Below the pieces are notes generated by a model. The model saw only the letters and a program-made list of their open reading frames with translations, ran no database searches and had not been told where the DNA came from. 64,000 bases of DNA, taken from positions 310,001 through 374,000 of the forward strand of contig NZ_CBDCOT010000007.1 in NCBI RefSeq assembly GCF_965219885.1, given 5' to 3'. This DNA comes from Curvivirga sp965219885 (GTDB taxonomy: Bacteria; Pseudomonadota; Alphaproteobacteria; UBA8366; Aestuariispiraceae). Of this stretch, positions 17,452 to 27,600 are shown one piece after another. The first letter of the stretch is position 1. Each line of letters starts with the position of its first letter. A program made the translations under genes and the position numbers.

Positions 17452-19785
17452 TTATCTTTCCACTACAGCCGGAACTTTAGGTTTCTTGCGTTTTGCAGGT
17501 AACCTTGTCTCTGGATAAGTGAAATATAATTCATCCTTGCCCGTTTCATCATTCTTTTTGGTTTCAATACGAACAATGCCCCCATTCTGTAAATGGCCAA
17601 AAAGCAATTCTTCAGAAAGCGGCTTCTTGATATGTTCTTGAATGATACGGGAAAGCGGGCGGGCGCCATAAAGTTTATCATATCCCTTTTTACCCAGCCA
17701 ATCGCGTGCTTCATCAGTAAGTTCAAATGTGACAGAACGATCTGCTAGCTGTGTTTCCAACTGGAAGATGAATTTATCAACTACTTTATGGATAACAGTT
17801 TGATCTAGATGAGAGAATGGAATGATTGCATCCAGACGATTGCGGAATTCCGGCGTGAAGAGGCGGTTTACTGCTTCTTCATCTTCGCCTTCGCGTGTCT
17901 CACGACCAAATCCAATAGCTGCTTTTGCCATATCTGAAGCACCCGCATTGGATGTCATGATCAGGATAACATTACGGAAATCAATGGTTTTACCGTTGTT
18001 GTCAGTGAGTTTGCCATAATCCATTACCTGTAAAAGGATGTTAAATAGATCAGGATGTGCTTTTTCAATTTCATCCAGCAATACGATACAATGTGGATTC
18101 TGGTCGACGGCATCTGTCAATAAACCACCTTGGTCATATCCGACATAACCAGGAGGTGCACCGATCAAGCGAGAAACCGTATGGCGTTCCATATATTCGG
18201 ACATATCGAAACGTTTGAGTTCCACGCCAAGGGTTGCTGCCAATTGTTTGGCAACTTCTGTTTTACCAACACCTGTAGGGCCGGTAAATAAATAGCTACC
18301 AATTGGTTTTTCCGGTTCACGTAAACCTGCGCGGGCCATCTTAATAGCCGCTGAAAGAGCTTCAACAGCATTGTCTTGACCATACACCATTGTTTTAAGG
18401 TCACGTTCCAGAGATTCTAGAACTTTCTTGTCATCGCGGTTCACTTGTTTTGCTGGAATACGTGCAATTTTCGCAATCACTGCTTCCACATCGCGTGTGT
18501 TAATGACTTTCTTACGCTTTGAGGGAGCAACCAGTTTTTGAGAGGCACCTACTTCGTCAATCACATCAATCGCTTTATCTGGTAGCTTGCGATCCGTCAT
18601 ATAACGAGATGAAAGTTCAACAGCAGTTTTAATCGCATCATTTGTATAGCGAATACCATGATGTTCTTCATAATAAGGCTTTAAGCCAGTTAAAATTTTG
18701 ATGCTGTCTTCAACACTTGGTTCATAAACATCGATCTTTTGGAAACGACGGCTTAACGCACGATCTTTTTCAAAATGGCCACGATATTCTTTGTAAGTGG
18801 TGGATCCAATACAACGTAAACCACCATTTGCCAAAGCTGGCTTCAAGAGGTTCGACGCATCCATAGCGCCACCAGACGTCGCACCAGCACCAATGATGGT
18901 ATGAATTTCGTCAATGAAAAGGATCGCCCCTTCATATTCTTCCAATTCTTTCATCACCGCTTTCAGGCGTTCTTCAAAATCACCGCGATAACGTGTCCCT
19001 GCAAGTAAGGCCCCCATATCAAGGGAGAAGATCGTATCTTCTTGTAAGACATCAGGCACTTGTTTGTCGACAATACGCTTTGCCAAACCTTCAGCAATTG
19101 CCGTTTTACCAACACCTGGATCACCGACTAATAAAGGATTGTTTTTTGTCCGACGACAAAGAATTTGAACAGTGCGATCTACTTCTTCGGAACGGCCAAT
19201 CAACGGATCAATTTTACCATTTTCCGCTTTTTCATTCAGGTTCACGCAATAGTTTTCCAGAGCTTCGTTGGCTTTGCCATTAACGCTTTCTGCATCCATA
19301 CCTTCTTCAGTGCCACCAACTTGACCAATGGCTTCTGCATCTTCCATGCTGTCTGATTTGGCAATACCGTGGCTCATATATGTAACTGCGTCATAGCGAC
19401 TCATATCCTGAGTTTGCAGGAAGTAAACAGCATGACTGTCCCGTTCAGAGAAGATGGCAACTAATACATTAGCACCTGTAACTTCTTCGCGACCAGAAGA
19501 CTGAACATGAACGGCTGCGCGTTGCAATACACGTTGGAAGCCAGCTGTTGGTGATGGTTCACCATCTGCCAAAGACACAAGGTCATTTAAGTCATTGTTC
19601 AGGAAATCGATAATGTCGTTCCGGAGGCGATCAATATCTACACCACATGCCCGCATGACCGCGACACTGTCTTGATCTTCAGTCAGGGAAAGCAAAAGAT
19701 GTTCAAGCGTTGCATATTCATGACGGCGGGACGCTGCATAGGCAAGCGCGCGGTGGAGTGTTTCCTCTAAGGTTTTCGACAACAT
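17452..19785 (-). CDS. clpA: ATP-dependent Clp protease ATP-binding subunit ClpA
   Basis: ClpA is the AAA+ unfoldase that feeds substrates, including N-degron proteins delivered by ClpS, into the ClpP protease. The 777-aa length is normal. An N-terminal Clp_N repeat domain (LEETLHRALAYA, EHLLLSL) is followed by two AAA+ modules. The first has GDPGVGKTAIAEGLA and ILFIDEIHTIIGAG; the second has GPTGVGKTEVAKQLA, MERHTVSRLIGAPPGYVGYD and VLLDEIEKAH. The ClpP-binding IGFGRE loop is present. An AAGGAAAAG ribosome site is seen. It lies 111 bp after clpS. Confidence 0.97.
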   Translation of the reverse strand: MLSKTLEETLHRALAYAASRRHEYATLEHLLLSLTEDQDSVAVMRACGVDIDRLRNDIIDFLNNDLNDLVSLADGEPSPTAGFQRVLQRAAVHVQSSGREEVTGANVLVAIFSERDSHAVYFLQTQDMSRYDAVTYMSHGIAKSDSMEDAEAIGQVGGTEEGMDAESVNGKANEALENYCVNLNEKAENGKIDPLIGRSEEVDRTVQILCRRTKNNPLLVGDPGVGKTAIAEGLAKRIVDKQVPDVLQEDTIFSLDMGALLAGTRYRGDFEERLKAVMKELEEYEGAILFIDEIHTIIGAGATSGGAMDASNLLKPALANGGLRCIGSTTYKEYRGHFEKDRALSRRFQKIDVYEPSVEDSIKILTGLKPYYEEHHGIRYTNDAIKTAVELSSRYMTDRKLPDKAIDVIDEVGASQKLVAPSKRKKVINTRDVEAVIAKIARIPAKQVNRDDKKVLESLERDLKTMVYGQDNAVEALSAAIKMARAGLREPEKPIGSYLFTGPTGVGKTEVAKQLAATLGVELKRFDMSEYMERHTVSRLIGAPPGYVGYDQGGLLTDAVDQNPHCIVLLDEIEKAHPDLFNILLQVMDYGKLTDNNGKTIDFRNVILIMTSNAGASDMAKAAIGFGRETREGEDEEAVNRLFTPEFRNRLDAIIPFSHLDQTVIHKVVDKFIFQLETQLADRSVTFELTDEARDWLGKKGYDKLYGARPLSRIIQEHIKKPLSEELLFGHLQNGGIVRIETKKNDETGKDELYFTYPETRLPAKRKKPKVPAVVER

Positions 19786-19896
19786 ATATTCTTTTCCTTC
19801 CGTATTCTTTTATTCTTCTTCTAACTACTTACTTTGTCTTCCGTATACGTCTTTTCAAGAGGGACAGTTTTGATCCCAAATCTTAATAGTTATGAT

Positions 19897-20322
19897 TTAG
19901 GAGTCTTTTTCCAAAGTGCATTGTAACGGATGTTGCTCCATTCGGGCTAAATCCATCACTTGCGTGACCTTGGTTTCTGCAATTTCATAAGGGTAAACAC
20001 CACAGACACCAACACCTTTTTGGTGGACGTGCAACATGATGGTTACGGCATCTTCTTGCCCTTTGTTGAAAATGGATTGCAAAATATGCACAACAAATTC
20101 CATTGGCGTATAATCATCATTCAACAACAAAACCTTATACATCGAAGGTTTTTTGGTTTTGGGCTTTGTCTTGGTAAGTAAACCTGTATCCCCATCACGA
20201 TCATCGTCACTGTCGCGATCTGGTCCCGCCATTTTAAACGGTTCCATAACAAGTTCATTATCATTTTTGGCCTGATTTAATTCAACGTTCAGGCTGTATT
20301 TTTCTTGTGCGTTCAAAGGCAT
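19897..20322 (-). CDS. clpS: ClpS adaptor protein
   Basis: ClpS recognises N-terminal destabilising residues and hands substrates to ClpA. The conserved core is MYKVLLLNDDYTPMEFVVHI then LQSIFNKG, the MLHVHQKGVGVCGVYPYEIAETKV block and the C-terminal QHPLQCTLE. Start: ATG 20322 has GAGGAAA 6 nt upstream and gives 141 aa. An upstream in-frame codon would add 13 residues without a ribosome site. The N-terminal 60 residues form a longer-than-usual polar, acidic extension (DRDSDDDRDGD), so a later start cannot be excluded. Located directly upstream of clpA. Confidence 0.93.
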   Translation of the reverse strand: MPLNAQEKYSLNVELNQAKNDNELVMEPFKMAGPDRDSDDDRDGDTGLLTKTKPKTKKPSMYKVLLLNDDYTPMEFVVHILQSIFNKGQEDAVTIMLHVHQKGVGVCGVYPYEIAETKVTQVMDLARMEQHPLQCTLEKDS

Positions 20323-20470
20323 TGATTTCCTCAAATGCATAATAATTTCCATCTTACACAAATATGGGATGATTCTGAAAGAAATTAAAGTATCACCCCG
20401 CTGATTTCTTTATCTATACCACTTATAATAAATTCAAAAAAGCGCTCTCTATACTGGAAAATCTCAGTTG

Positions 20471-21466
20471 TTATAAAGTTAGAATAATTTTCCCCATATG
20501 ATTTGAGCTTTCCATTAGGGCATGGGCTTTATCCGCTTCTTCAAGTGAAAAGCTTGAATGTATAATCGGTTTCACTTTTCCACTATCGAGCAAGGGCCAA
20601 ACTCGCTCATAGAGACGAATTGCGATTTTATTTTTTGCCTCGATAGATTGGGGACGTAATGTTGACCCCGTTATGGTTAAGCGATCTGTTAAAACACGGG
20701 TCATATTTAATTCAGCCTTCGGGCCTTTTAAGAAAGCGAGTAGAGCATAACGCCCCTCAACGGCAAGACAGTTTAGATTCTTTTGCATATAGGGGGCACC
20801 GACCATATCAAAGATAACATTCACACCTTTGCCATCCGTGGCGGATTTAACCTCTGCCTCCCAATCTTGAGTTTTGTAATTGAGGGTTAGATCAGCCCCA
20901 AGTTCTTTGCAAAAATCGCATTTTTCATCTGATCCGGCTGTGATGATGATTTTAGCGCCAAAAGCTTTTGCCAGTTGAATCGCTGTGGTGCCGATACCGC
21001 TGCTACCGCCATGAACTAACAGGGTTTCACCAGCTTGTAACCCAACACGATCAAAGACATTGGTCCATACGGTAAAGAAAGTTTCTGGTAAGGCCGCGGC
21101 TTTTACCGCGTCATAACCTTTCGGCCAAGGCAATGCATGTCCGGCAGGTGCCATGCAATATTCGGCATAGCCGCCACCAGGGGTAAGCGCACATACCTTG
21201 TCGCCGATTTCCCATTGATGCACATTTGCCCCAACGCCAACCACTTCACCTGCGACTTCAAGGCCGGGCAGGTCACTTGCATCTTTGGGCGCAGGGTAAA
21301 GGCCAGCACGTTGTAAACAATCGGGACGATTAACCCCTGCAGCGGCGACCTTGATCAAGATTTCACCCGCTTTGATTTCAGGGGTAGGGCGTGTGCAAGA
21401 TTTCAAAACTTCAGGCCCACCAGCTTCACTGATTTCTACGGCTTGCATCATGGATGGAACTGTCAT
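20471..21466 (-). CDS. NAD(P)H quinone oxidoreductase, PIG3-type MDR
   Basis: This 331-aa medium-chain dehydrogenase/reductase belongs to the zinc-free quinone oxidoreductase (TP53I3/PIG3) group. It shows GVNRPDCLQRAGLYPAP near the N-terminus, the GLEVAGEVVGVG hinge, ALPETFFTVWTNVF, and the nucleotide-binding LVHGGSSGIGTTAIQLAKAFGA. No structural zinc Cys cluster is present. Such enzymes reduce quinones or alkenals with NADPH in the cytoplasm. GAGGTTATCC precedes the ATG. It is divergent from the DUF1192 operon, 133 bp apart. Confidence 0.9.
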   Translation of the reverse strand: MTVPSMMQAVEISEAGGPEVLKSCTRPTPEIKAGEILIKVAAAGVNRPDCLQRAGLYPAPKDASDLPGLEVAGEVVGVGANVHQWEIGDKVCALTPGGGYAEYCMAPAGHALPWPKGYDAVKAAALPETFFTVWTNVFDRVGLQAGETLLVHGGSSGIGTTAIQLAKAFGAKIIITAGSDEKCDFCKELGADLTLNYKTQDWEAEVKSATDGKGVNVIFDMVGAPYMQKNLNCLAVEGRYALLAFLKGPKAELNMTRVLTDRLTITGSTLRPQSIEAKNKIAIRLYERVWPLLDSGKVKPIIHSSFSLEEADKAHALMESSNHMGKIILTL

Positions 21467-21599
21467 GGATAACCTCTATTCAGATATCTTGTGAATTCTA
21501 TTTGCTTGCGCCCATTTGCGGATCATTTGATACTGCGCATAGTCGACAAAAATGTAAAATAAAAACGATGCGTTTTTTGCTGCAAAGGGAGTTTAGAAA

Positions 21600-21785
21600 A
21601 TGGATACGGATGATCTGGAACCACTACGTCCAAATTTAGCGACACCACTTGATTTAGAAGAAATGTCGATCGAAGCATTGGGTGAATATATTGATGTCCT
21701 AAATGCAGAGATTAAACGCGTAGAAGAAGCCATTGTGAAAAAGCAGGGCGCCCAAGGGGCAGCCGAAGCTTTATTCAAAAGTTAA
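21600..21785 (+). CDS. DUF1192 family small protein
   Basis: The 61-aa acidic protein has the DUF1192 signature: PLDLEEMSIEALGEYIDVLNAEI followed by KRVEEAIVKKQ, predicted as a short helix and a coiled coil. These proteins are restricted mainly to Alphaproteobacteria and their function is unknown. GGGAG lies before the ATG. It is 12 bp upstream of the MDR reductase gene, so the two are likely co-transcribed. Confidence 0.88.
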   Translation: MDTDDLEPLRPNLATPLDLEEMSIEALGEYIDVLNAEIKRVEEAIVKKQGAQGAAEALFKS

Positions 21786-21797
21786 AGGTTAAATCAT

Positions 21798-22841
21798 ATG
21801 TCTGAAATAAACCGCCAATGGGTTCTGACAAGTCATCCTACAGGCATGCCATCTGTTGAAAATTTCAAAATGGTTGAAGGCGAAATGCCAGCCATTGGTG
21901 AGGGGCAGGTATTGGCCCGTTCCATCTATCTTTCTCTTGATCCTTATATGCGCGGACGGATCAGTGCGGCTGCCAATTATGCGGCAGGTGTTGGTATTGA
22001 TGATTGTATGCATGGCGGGGCAGTTGCGGAAATTGTAGCCTCAAACCATCCTGACTATCAGGTAGGGGATATTGTAGAAAATATCAATTTTGGCTGGCAG
22101 GATTATGCGGCTTTGAATGTAGATTTAGGCAATGGTAAAAAGTTGCATAAGGTGGATAAATCCCTTGGCCCTATTCATTCTGCGATCGGTTATCTTGGTA
22201 TGCCGGGTTTAACAGCCTATCTTGCCTTACGCGATATTGGACAGCCAAAAACAGGCGATACTGTTGTTATTTCTGCGGCAAGCGGGGCGGTGGGACAAAT
22301 CGCAGGACAAATTGCCAAGATCAAAGGCGCGCGCCCTGTGGCGGTGGCTTCATCTCAAGATAAGTTAGATTATTGTGCAAGCCTTGGCTATGAAGCAGGG
22401 ATCAATTATCGCGATACAGCTGATCTGGATGCGGCGATGAAAGAAACATGCCCTGATGGTGTGGATGTTTTCTTTGATAATACGGCGGGGCCTATCCATG
22501 ATGCGGTGATGAAAAACCTTGCACCATTTTCGCGTATTATTATCTGTGGCACCATTTCATTAGCAGGCAAATTTGAAGAACCGGATATGGGGCAACGTTT
22601 TATGCGTCAGGTTCTAGTGGCACGTGCCAAAATGCAAGGTTTCTTGATTTTCGATTATGGCGAAGAAGATATCATCGAAGCCCGTCAACAATTGGCGAGT
22701 TGGGCCAAAGAAGGCAAGCTTCAGCATAAAGAGGATATAAAACAAGGCTTTGAGAAAATGCCCGAATCATTCATTGATATGCTGACATCAAAAAACTTTG
22801 GCAAATTGATGGTACAGACACGGGATGACCCGACTGTTTAA
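21798..22841 (+). CDS. NADP-dependent oxidoreductase, CurA/prostaglandin-reductase-like MDR
   Basis: This 347-aa protein belongs to the leukotriene B4 dehydrogenase/CurA group of double-bond reductases, which use NADPH to reduce alpha,beta-unsaturated ketones and aldehydes. Markers are RSIYLSLDPYMRGRIS near the N-terminus, GYLGMPGLTAYLALRDIG, the AASGAVGQIAGQIAKIKGARPV nucleotide loop (VVISAASGAVG), and FDNTAGPIHDAVMKNL. It is the second gene of a probable operon with DUF1192 before it and the sugar-nucleotide decarboxylase after it. Confidence 0.9.
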   Translation: MSEINRQWVLTSHPTGMPSVENFKMVEGEMPAIGEGQVLARSIYLSLDPYMRGRISAAANYAAGVGIDDCMHGGAVAEIVASNHPDYQVGDIVENINFGWQDYAALNVDLGNGKKLHKVDKSLGPIHSAIGYLGMPGLTAYLALRDIGQPKTGDTVVISAASGAVGQIAGQIAKIKGARPVAVASSQDKLDYCASLGYEAGINYRDTADLDAAMKETCPDGVDVFFDNTAGPIHDAVMKNLAPFSRIIICGTISLAGKFEEPDMGQRFMRQVLVARAKMQGFLIFDYGEEDIIEARQQLASWAKEGKLQHKEDIKQGFEKMPESFIDMLTSKNFGKLMVQTRDDPTV

Positions 22842-22873
22842 ACCTTGATTGCAATGGGGTAGGGAGCCGATCT

Positions 22874-23818
22874 ATGTTGGAAAAACGCATTCTTGTGACG
22901 GGCGGTGCTGGTTTTATAGGCTCCCATCTCTGTGATCGTCTGGTTAAAGACGGACATGATGTGATCTGTGCAGATAACCTTTTCACGGGACGCAAACGCA
23001 ATATCCAGCATTTGATGGATGAACATAATTTTGAATTCCAACGTCATGATGTGACTTTCCCCCTCTATGTAGAGGTGGATCAGGTTTATCATCTGGCATG
23101 TCCCGCATCGCCCGTACATTATCAATATAATCCGGTGCAGACCGTTAAAACGGCGGTGCATGGGTCAATTAATATGTTGGGTCTTGCCAAGCGAATTAAT
23201 GCACGCATCCTTCAAGCGTCTACTTCTGAAGTTTATGGTGATCCAGAAATTCATCCTCAAAAGGAAGACTATTGGGGACGTGTAAACCCGATTGGCCCGC
23301 GGTCTTGTTATGATGAAGGCAAAAGATGTGCGGAGACTTTATTCTTTGACTATCACCGCCAGTATCAAACCGATATCAAAGTGATCCGTATCTTCAATAC
23401 TTATGGCCCGAATATGCATCCCCAAGATGGTCGCGTGGTCAGTAATTTTATCTGGCAGGCTTTGCATAACGAAGACATCACCATCTATGGCGATGGCACG
23501 CAAACCCGATCCTTCTGTTATGTGGATGACTTGCTAGATGGTATGCAGTCCATGATGAATGATAGCCGCGATGATTTTATTGGTCCCGTAAATCTGGGGA
23601 ATCCGGGGGAATTTGAAATTGGGGAACTGGCTGAGCTCACCCTGAAACTGATCCCCAACAGCACATCTAAAATCATCTATAAACCCTTACCACAAGATGA
23701 CCCAACCCAACGCCAGCCAGATATTTCACTGGCTAAAAGCGAGTTAAGCTGGGAACCAAAAGTCGCGCTGGAAGATGGTTTAAAAGAGACGATTAGGTAT
23801 TTTCAAAACTTGAAATAG
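22874..23818 (+). CDS. UDP-glucuronate decarboxylase (UDP-xylose synthase type)
   Basis: This extended SDR enzyme turns UDP-glucuronate into UDP-xylose by oxidation, decarboxylation and reduction. The 314-aa protein shows the NAD loop VTGGAGFIGSHLCDRL, HLACPASPVHYQYNPVQT, STSEVYGDP, the catalytic Tyr-Lys pair in RSCYDEGKRCAE, and GDGTQTRSFCYVDDL. These are diagnostic of the UXS group rather than of dTDP-glucose dehydratases. GGGAG precedes the ATG. It would supply xylose for surface glycans, though no glycosyltransferase cluster is adjacent; one lies about 4 kb downstream. Confidence 0.92.
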   Translation: MLEKRILVTGGAGFIGSHLCDRLVKDGHDVICADNLFTGRKRNIQHLMDEHNFEFQRHDVTFPLYVEVDQVYHLACPASPVHYQYNPVQTVKTAVHGSINMLGLAKRINARILQASTSEVYGDPEIHPQKEDYWGRVNPIGPRSCYDEGKRCAETLFFDYHRQYQTDIKVIRIFNTYGPNMHPQDGRVVSNFIWQALHNEDITIYGDGTQTRSFCYVDDLLDGMQSMMNDSRDDFIGPVNLGNPGEFEIGELAELTLKLIPNSTSKIIYKPLPQDDPTQRQPDISLAKSELSWEPKVALEDGLKETIRYFQNLK

Positions 23819-23827
23819 GAGTGGGGG

Positions 23828-24043
23828 ATGTCTGATTTAAATGATCAGGCGGTTGGCGCATTAGGGGGCGTATCTGCATTAGCAACATTAACGGTCTGGG
23901 TTGTCGAGACACCAGCCCTTATCCGCTATTCAGTAACTGCTATTTCCGTGTTAGCCATTTCTCTTTTTATAATCGCCAATATGATCAAGCGTTCCCGTCT
24001 TGTGAAAAAGCGAGAGGAACAGCTTAGAGAGTTAAGAGATTAA
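23828..24043 (+). CDS. Hypothetical 71-aa membrane protein
   Basis: A 71-aa protein has two hydrophobic segments (about residues 10-28 and 33-51) and a highly charged C-terminal tail (KRSRLVKKREEQLRELRD) that looks helical. I recognise no family. It starts 9 bp after the UDP-glucuronate decarboxylase stop with GGAGTGGGGG before the ATG, so it is the last gene of that operon. Converges with lrp. Confidence 0.65.
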   Translation: MSDLNDQAVGALGGVSALATLTVWVVETPALIRYSVTAISVLAISLFIIANMIKRSRLVKKREEQLRELRD

Positions 24044-24050
24044 TTTCTTT

Positions 24051-24527
24051 TCATCTCACATAAACCTCATTTCCATCTTTAACAGCCTCCATAACTACAA
24101 AAGTGGAGGTGGTGGTGACACCTCTGAGTGCGGTGAGTTCTTCGCCGAGCAGGTGGCGATAGGCATTCATATCTTTGACGCGAACTTTGAGGAGGTAATC
24201 AAAGCCGCCAGCAGTCATATGGCATTCCACCACTTCCGGCGTGCGGTTCACCCAACCTTTTAATTCATCAAATACATCCGATGTGGTGTGGTCCAATTTG
24301 ACTTCCACAAATACCAGCAAGGATTGATCCAGTTTGTCGGGATCAAGGATGGCTTGGTACCCTTTGATATAACCTTGGCGTTCCAGTCGGCGGACACGCT
24401 CCAAGCAGGGGGTCGGGCTAAGATTGATAGCCTTGGCGAGGTCTACGTTAGAGATTCGCCCATTCTTTTGCAATTCGCGCAGGATATTGCGGTCAATCTG
24501 GTCTAATGGTTTATAAATTTCATTCAT
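24051..24527 (-). CDS. Lrp/AsnC-family regulator, probable PutR
   Basis: The 158-aa protein has an N-terminal winged helix-turn-helix (LDQIDRNILRELQKNGRISN, VDLAKAINLSPTPCLERVRRLE) and a RAM ligand-binding domain (VECHMTAGGFDYLLKVRVKDM). It is divergent from putA with 130 bp between the starts. In Alphaproteobacteria such as Agrobacterium and Rhodobacter, an Lrp-type PutR activates putA in response to proline, so this is most likely that regulator (inference from position). ATG 24527 gives the normal family length; the longer upstream reading is an AT-rich, unlikely N-terminus. Confidence 0.88.
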   Translation of the reverse strand: MNEIYKPLDQIDRNILRELQKNGRISNVDLAKAINLSPTPCLERVRRLERQGYIKGYQAILDPDKLDQSLLVFVEVKLDHTTSDVFDELKGWVNRTPEVVECHMTAGGFDYLLKVRVKDMNAYRHLLGEELTALRGVTTTSTFVVMEAVKDGNEVYVR

Positions 24528-24536
24528 AACAGAATA

Positions 24537-24569
24537 ATTCACTATAAAAATATCAAAATAATAGTGAAT
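24537..24569. promoter_or_regulatory. Candidate Lrp/PutR operator
   Basis: Perfect 9-bp inverted repeat ATTCACTAT (24537-24545) and ATAGTGAAT (24561-24569) with a 15-bp AT-rich spacer, placed between lrp and putA. Its position and AT-rich palindromic form suit an Lrp-family site. Confidence 0.5.
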
Positions 24570-24657
24570 ATATCGTGTAATTTTAAAATATAGAAGCACA
24601 TTCTTTTGTTGTTTTGATATTCTTAAGGGAAAGATTTGATTTAAGGAGTATCCCTAC

Positions 24658-27600
24658 ATGCTATTGCGTGCGCCATTAAAAGAAGCAACAAACCTGCGCC
24701 AAGCCATCCGTGACGCCTATTCCATGGATGAAGAAAAATGTGTAGCAGAAAGATTACAACAAGCTGAACTTTCATCCGATATGAAAGATCGTATTTATGA
24801 TCGTGCCTTGAAACTGGTGAGTAAGGTGCGCAAAGAGCGGGTGAAATCTTCGGGTATTGATGCCTTTATGCATGAATATGAATTATCGTCCGAAGAAGGT
24901 GTGATCTTGATGTGTCTGGCGGAGGCATTATTACGTATTCCTGATAAGGAAACCGCCGATGCCTTGATTAGTGATAAGATCGGTGGGGCGAATTGGGAAG
25001 CCCATCTTGGGAAATCAGAATCCTCTTTTGTGAATGCGTCTACTTGGGCCTTGATGTTGACCGGACGCGTGGTGCAGATGGAAGAAAGCGGCAAAGGCGG
25101 CTGGGCTTCTGTCTTGAAAAAGATGGTTCATCGTTCTGGGGAACCTGTCATCCGTCAGGCCGTGGTGCAGGCTATGAAAATCCTTGGCAAACAATTTGTG
25201 ATGGGCCGAAATATCGGGGAGGCCTTGAAACGCGCCAAGGAGATGGAAAAGAAAGGTTATCGTTATAGCTACGATATGCTAGGCGAAGCGGCCCGCACTA
25301 TGAAAGATGCGGAACGATATTATGAAGAATATCAAAATGCCATTCATGCCATTGGTAAGGAAGCCAATGGGCGCGGTGTAATTAACTCCCCCGGTGTGTC
25401 TGTAAAGCTATCGGCCCTGCATCCACGTTATGAATTTGCCAAAACAGATCGCGTGATGGCTGAAATGGTGCCAAAGATTGCGCATCTATGTAAACTGGCG
25501 GCGGATTATGATATCGGCCTTTGCATTGATGCAGAAGAAGCGGATCGTCTGGATATCTCCCTCGATATTCTGGAAGCAATTTGTCAGGAAACCTCAATTG
25601 AAAAATGGCAAGGCCTTGGTCTTGCGATCCAGGCCTATCAAAAACGTTGTGTGCCACTGGTGGATTTCCTAACCGATCTGGGTCGTCGCTATAACCGTCG
25701 CTTTATGGTGCGTTTGGTGAAAGGCGCCTATTGGGATACGGAGATTAAATTGGCACAAGAACAAGGCTTGGATGGTTATCCGGTCTTTACCCAAAAAGCC
25801 AATACGGATGTATCTTATCTGGCTTGTGCGAAAAAGTTATTGGCCGCGCCAGATGCCTTTTATCCATGTTTTGCAACTCATAATGCGCATAGCTTGTCTG
25901 CGATTATGGAGATTGCAGGCAGCACAGAATTTGAATATCAATGCCTGCATGGAATGGGCGATGCGCTTTATGATCAAGTGGTGGGTTTTGCTGATAAAGA
26001 GGGCGATGCACATGGTCGTCCCGTACGTGTTTATGCCCCTGTAGGTAGTCATGAAGACTTGCTTGCTTATTTGGTGCGTCGTCTTTTAGAAAATGGGGCG
26101 AATAGTTCTTTTGTAAATCGTATTGTTGATGAAACCGCGCCGATTTCCGATATCATTGCTGATCCGATCCGTAAGGTTGCGGATATGCCGATTAAGGCGC
26201 ATCCAAAAATTGCACTTCCCAAAGATATGTTTGGCGATGAGCGCAAAAATTCTGAAGGCTTAGATATTCGCCATCCAGATGTGATTTCTAAAACATCAGA
26301 AGAAATGGTTCTAGCACAGAAAGAAGATTGGTTTGCGGGGCCATTGATTGGCGGCAAGGATCAGGAAGGAATGTCCCAACCTGTATTAAATCCCGCCAAT
26401 AGAAAAGAGATTGTCGGCACCGTCCAATTTGCATCGGCATCTATGGCGACCCGCGCGTTGGAACGTGCGTTACGTGCCCAACCGGCATGGGATTTAACCA
26501 ATGCGGTTGAACGGGGGCGTGTCTTGAATAAGGCTGCGGACCTATTTGAAGATAATGGTAATAAGTTAATGGCAATCATTATGAAGGAAGCAGGGAAAAC
26601 CCTGCAAGATGCCATTGCGGAATTACGCGAAGCAGTTGATTTCTTGCGCTATTACGCAGAACGAGCTGCCGCTGAATTTGCGGAACCTCTTCAGTTACCG
26701 GGGCCAACAGGCGAAGATAATCAGATCAGCCTACATGGGCGCGGTGTGTTTTTATGTATTTCCCCGTGGAACTTCCCTCTGGCGATTTTTGCGGGGCAGG
26801 TCACAGCCGCGCTGGCAGCAGGTAACGCGGTTATCGCAAAACCCGCAGAACAAACATCTATCATTGCGTATGAAGCTGTGAAATTGTTGTTAAAAGCTGG
26901 TGTGCCGGGTGATGTTTTACATCTTCTACCGGGTGAGGGGCCAACTATTGGTACGCCCTTATTGACGGATCCGCGTTTGGGCGGGGTTGCCTTTACCGGT
27001 TCGACAGAAACATCACGTCTTATCAACCGTATGTTGGCGGATCGAAATGGTCCTATCATTCCATTGATTGCGGAAACAGGTGGGCAAAATGCGATGATCG
27101 TCGATAGTTCAGCCTTGCCGGAGCAAGTCACACGGGATGTGTTAATGTCGGCTTTCCAATCCGCGGGACAACGTTGCTCTGCTTTGCGTATTCTTTGTGT
27201 TCAGGAAGATATTGCTGATAAGCAAATTGAAATGATCAAAGGGGCAATGGAAGAATTAAGCCTTGGAGATCCGTCCATTCTTGAAACTGATATCGGTCCT
27301 GTGATTGATGATGAGGCACGAAAAGGTTTGATGGACCATGTGGCCCGGATGAAGAAAGAGGCAAAAACGCTTGGGGCGCTGGATTTGCCAAAAGAATGTC
27401 AGGATGGAACCTTTGTCGCACCGCATATGTTTGAAATCAATTCTATTGATCAATTGGAAAAAGAAGTCTTCGGTCCAATTCTGCATATTGTAAGATATAA
27501 GGCAGATCAGTTGGATGAAGTGATAGACGCGGTGAATGCCACTGGTTTTGGTTTGACCTTGGCAATTCATAGTCGGATCGAAGCCCGCATAGAGTATATT

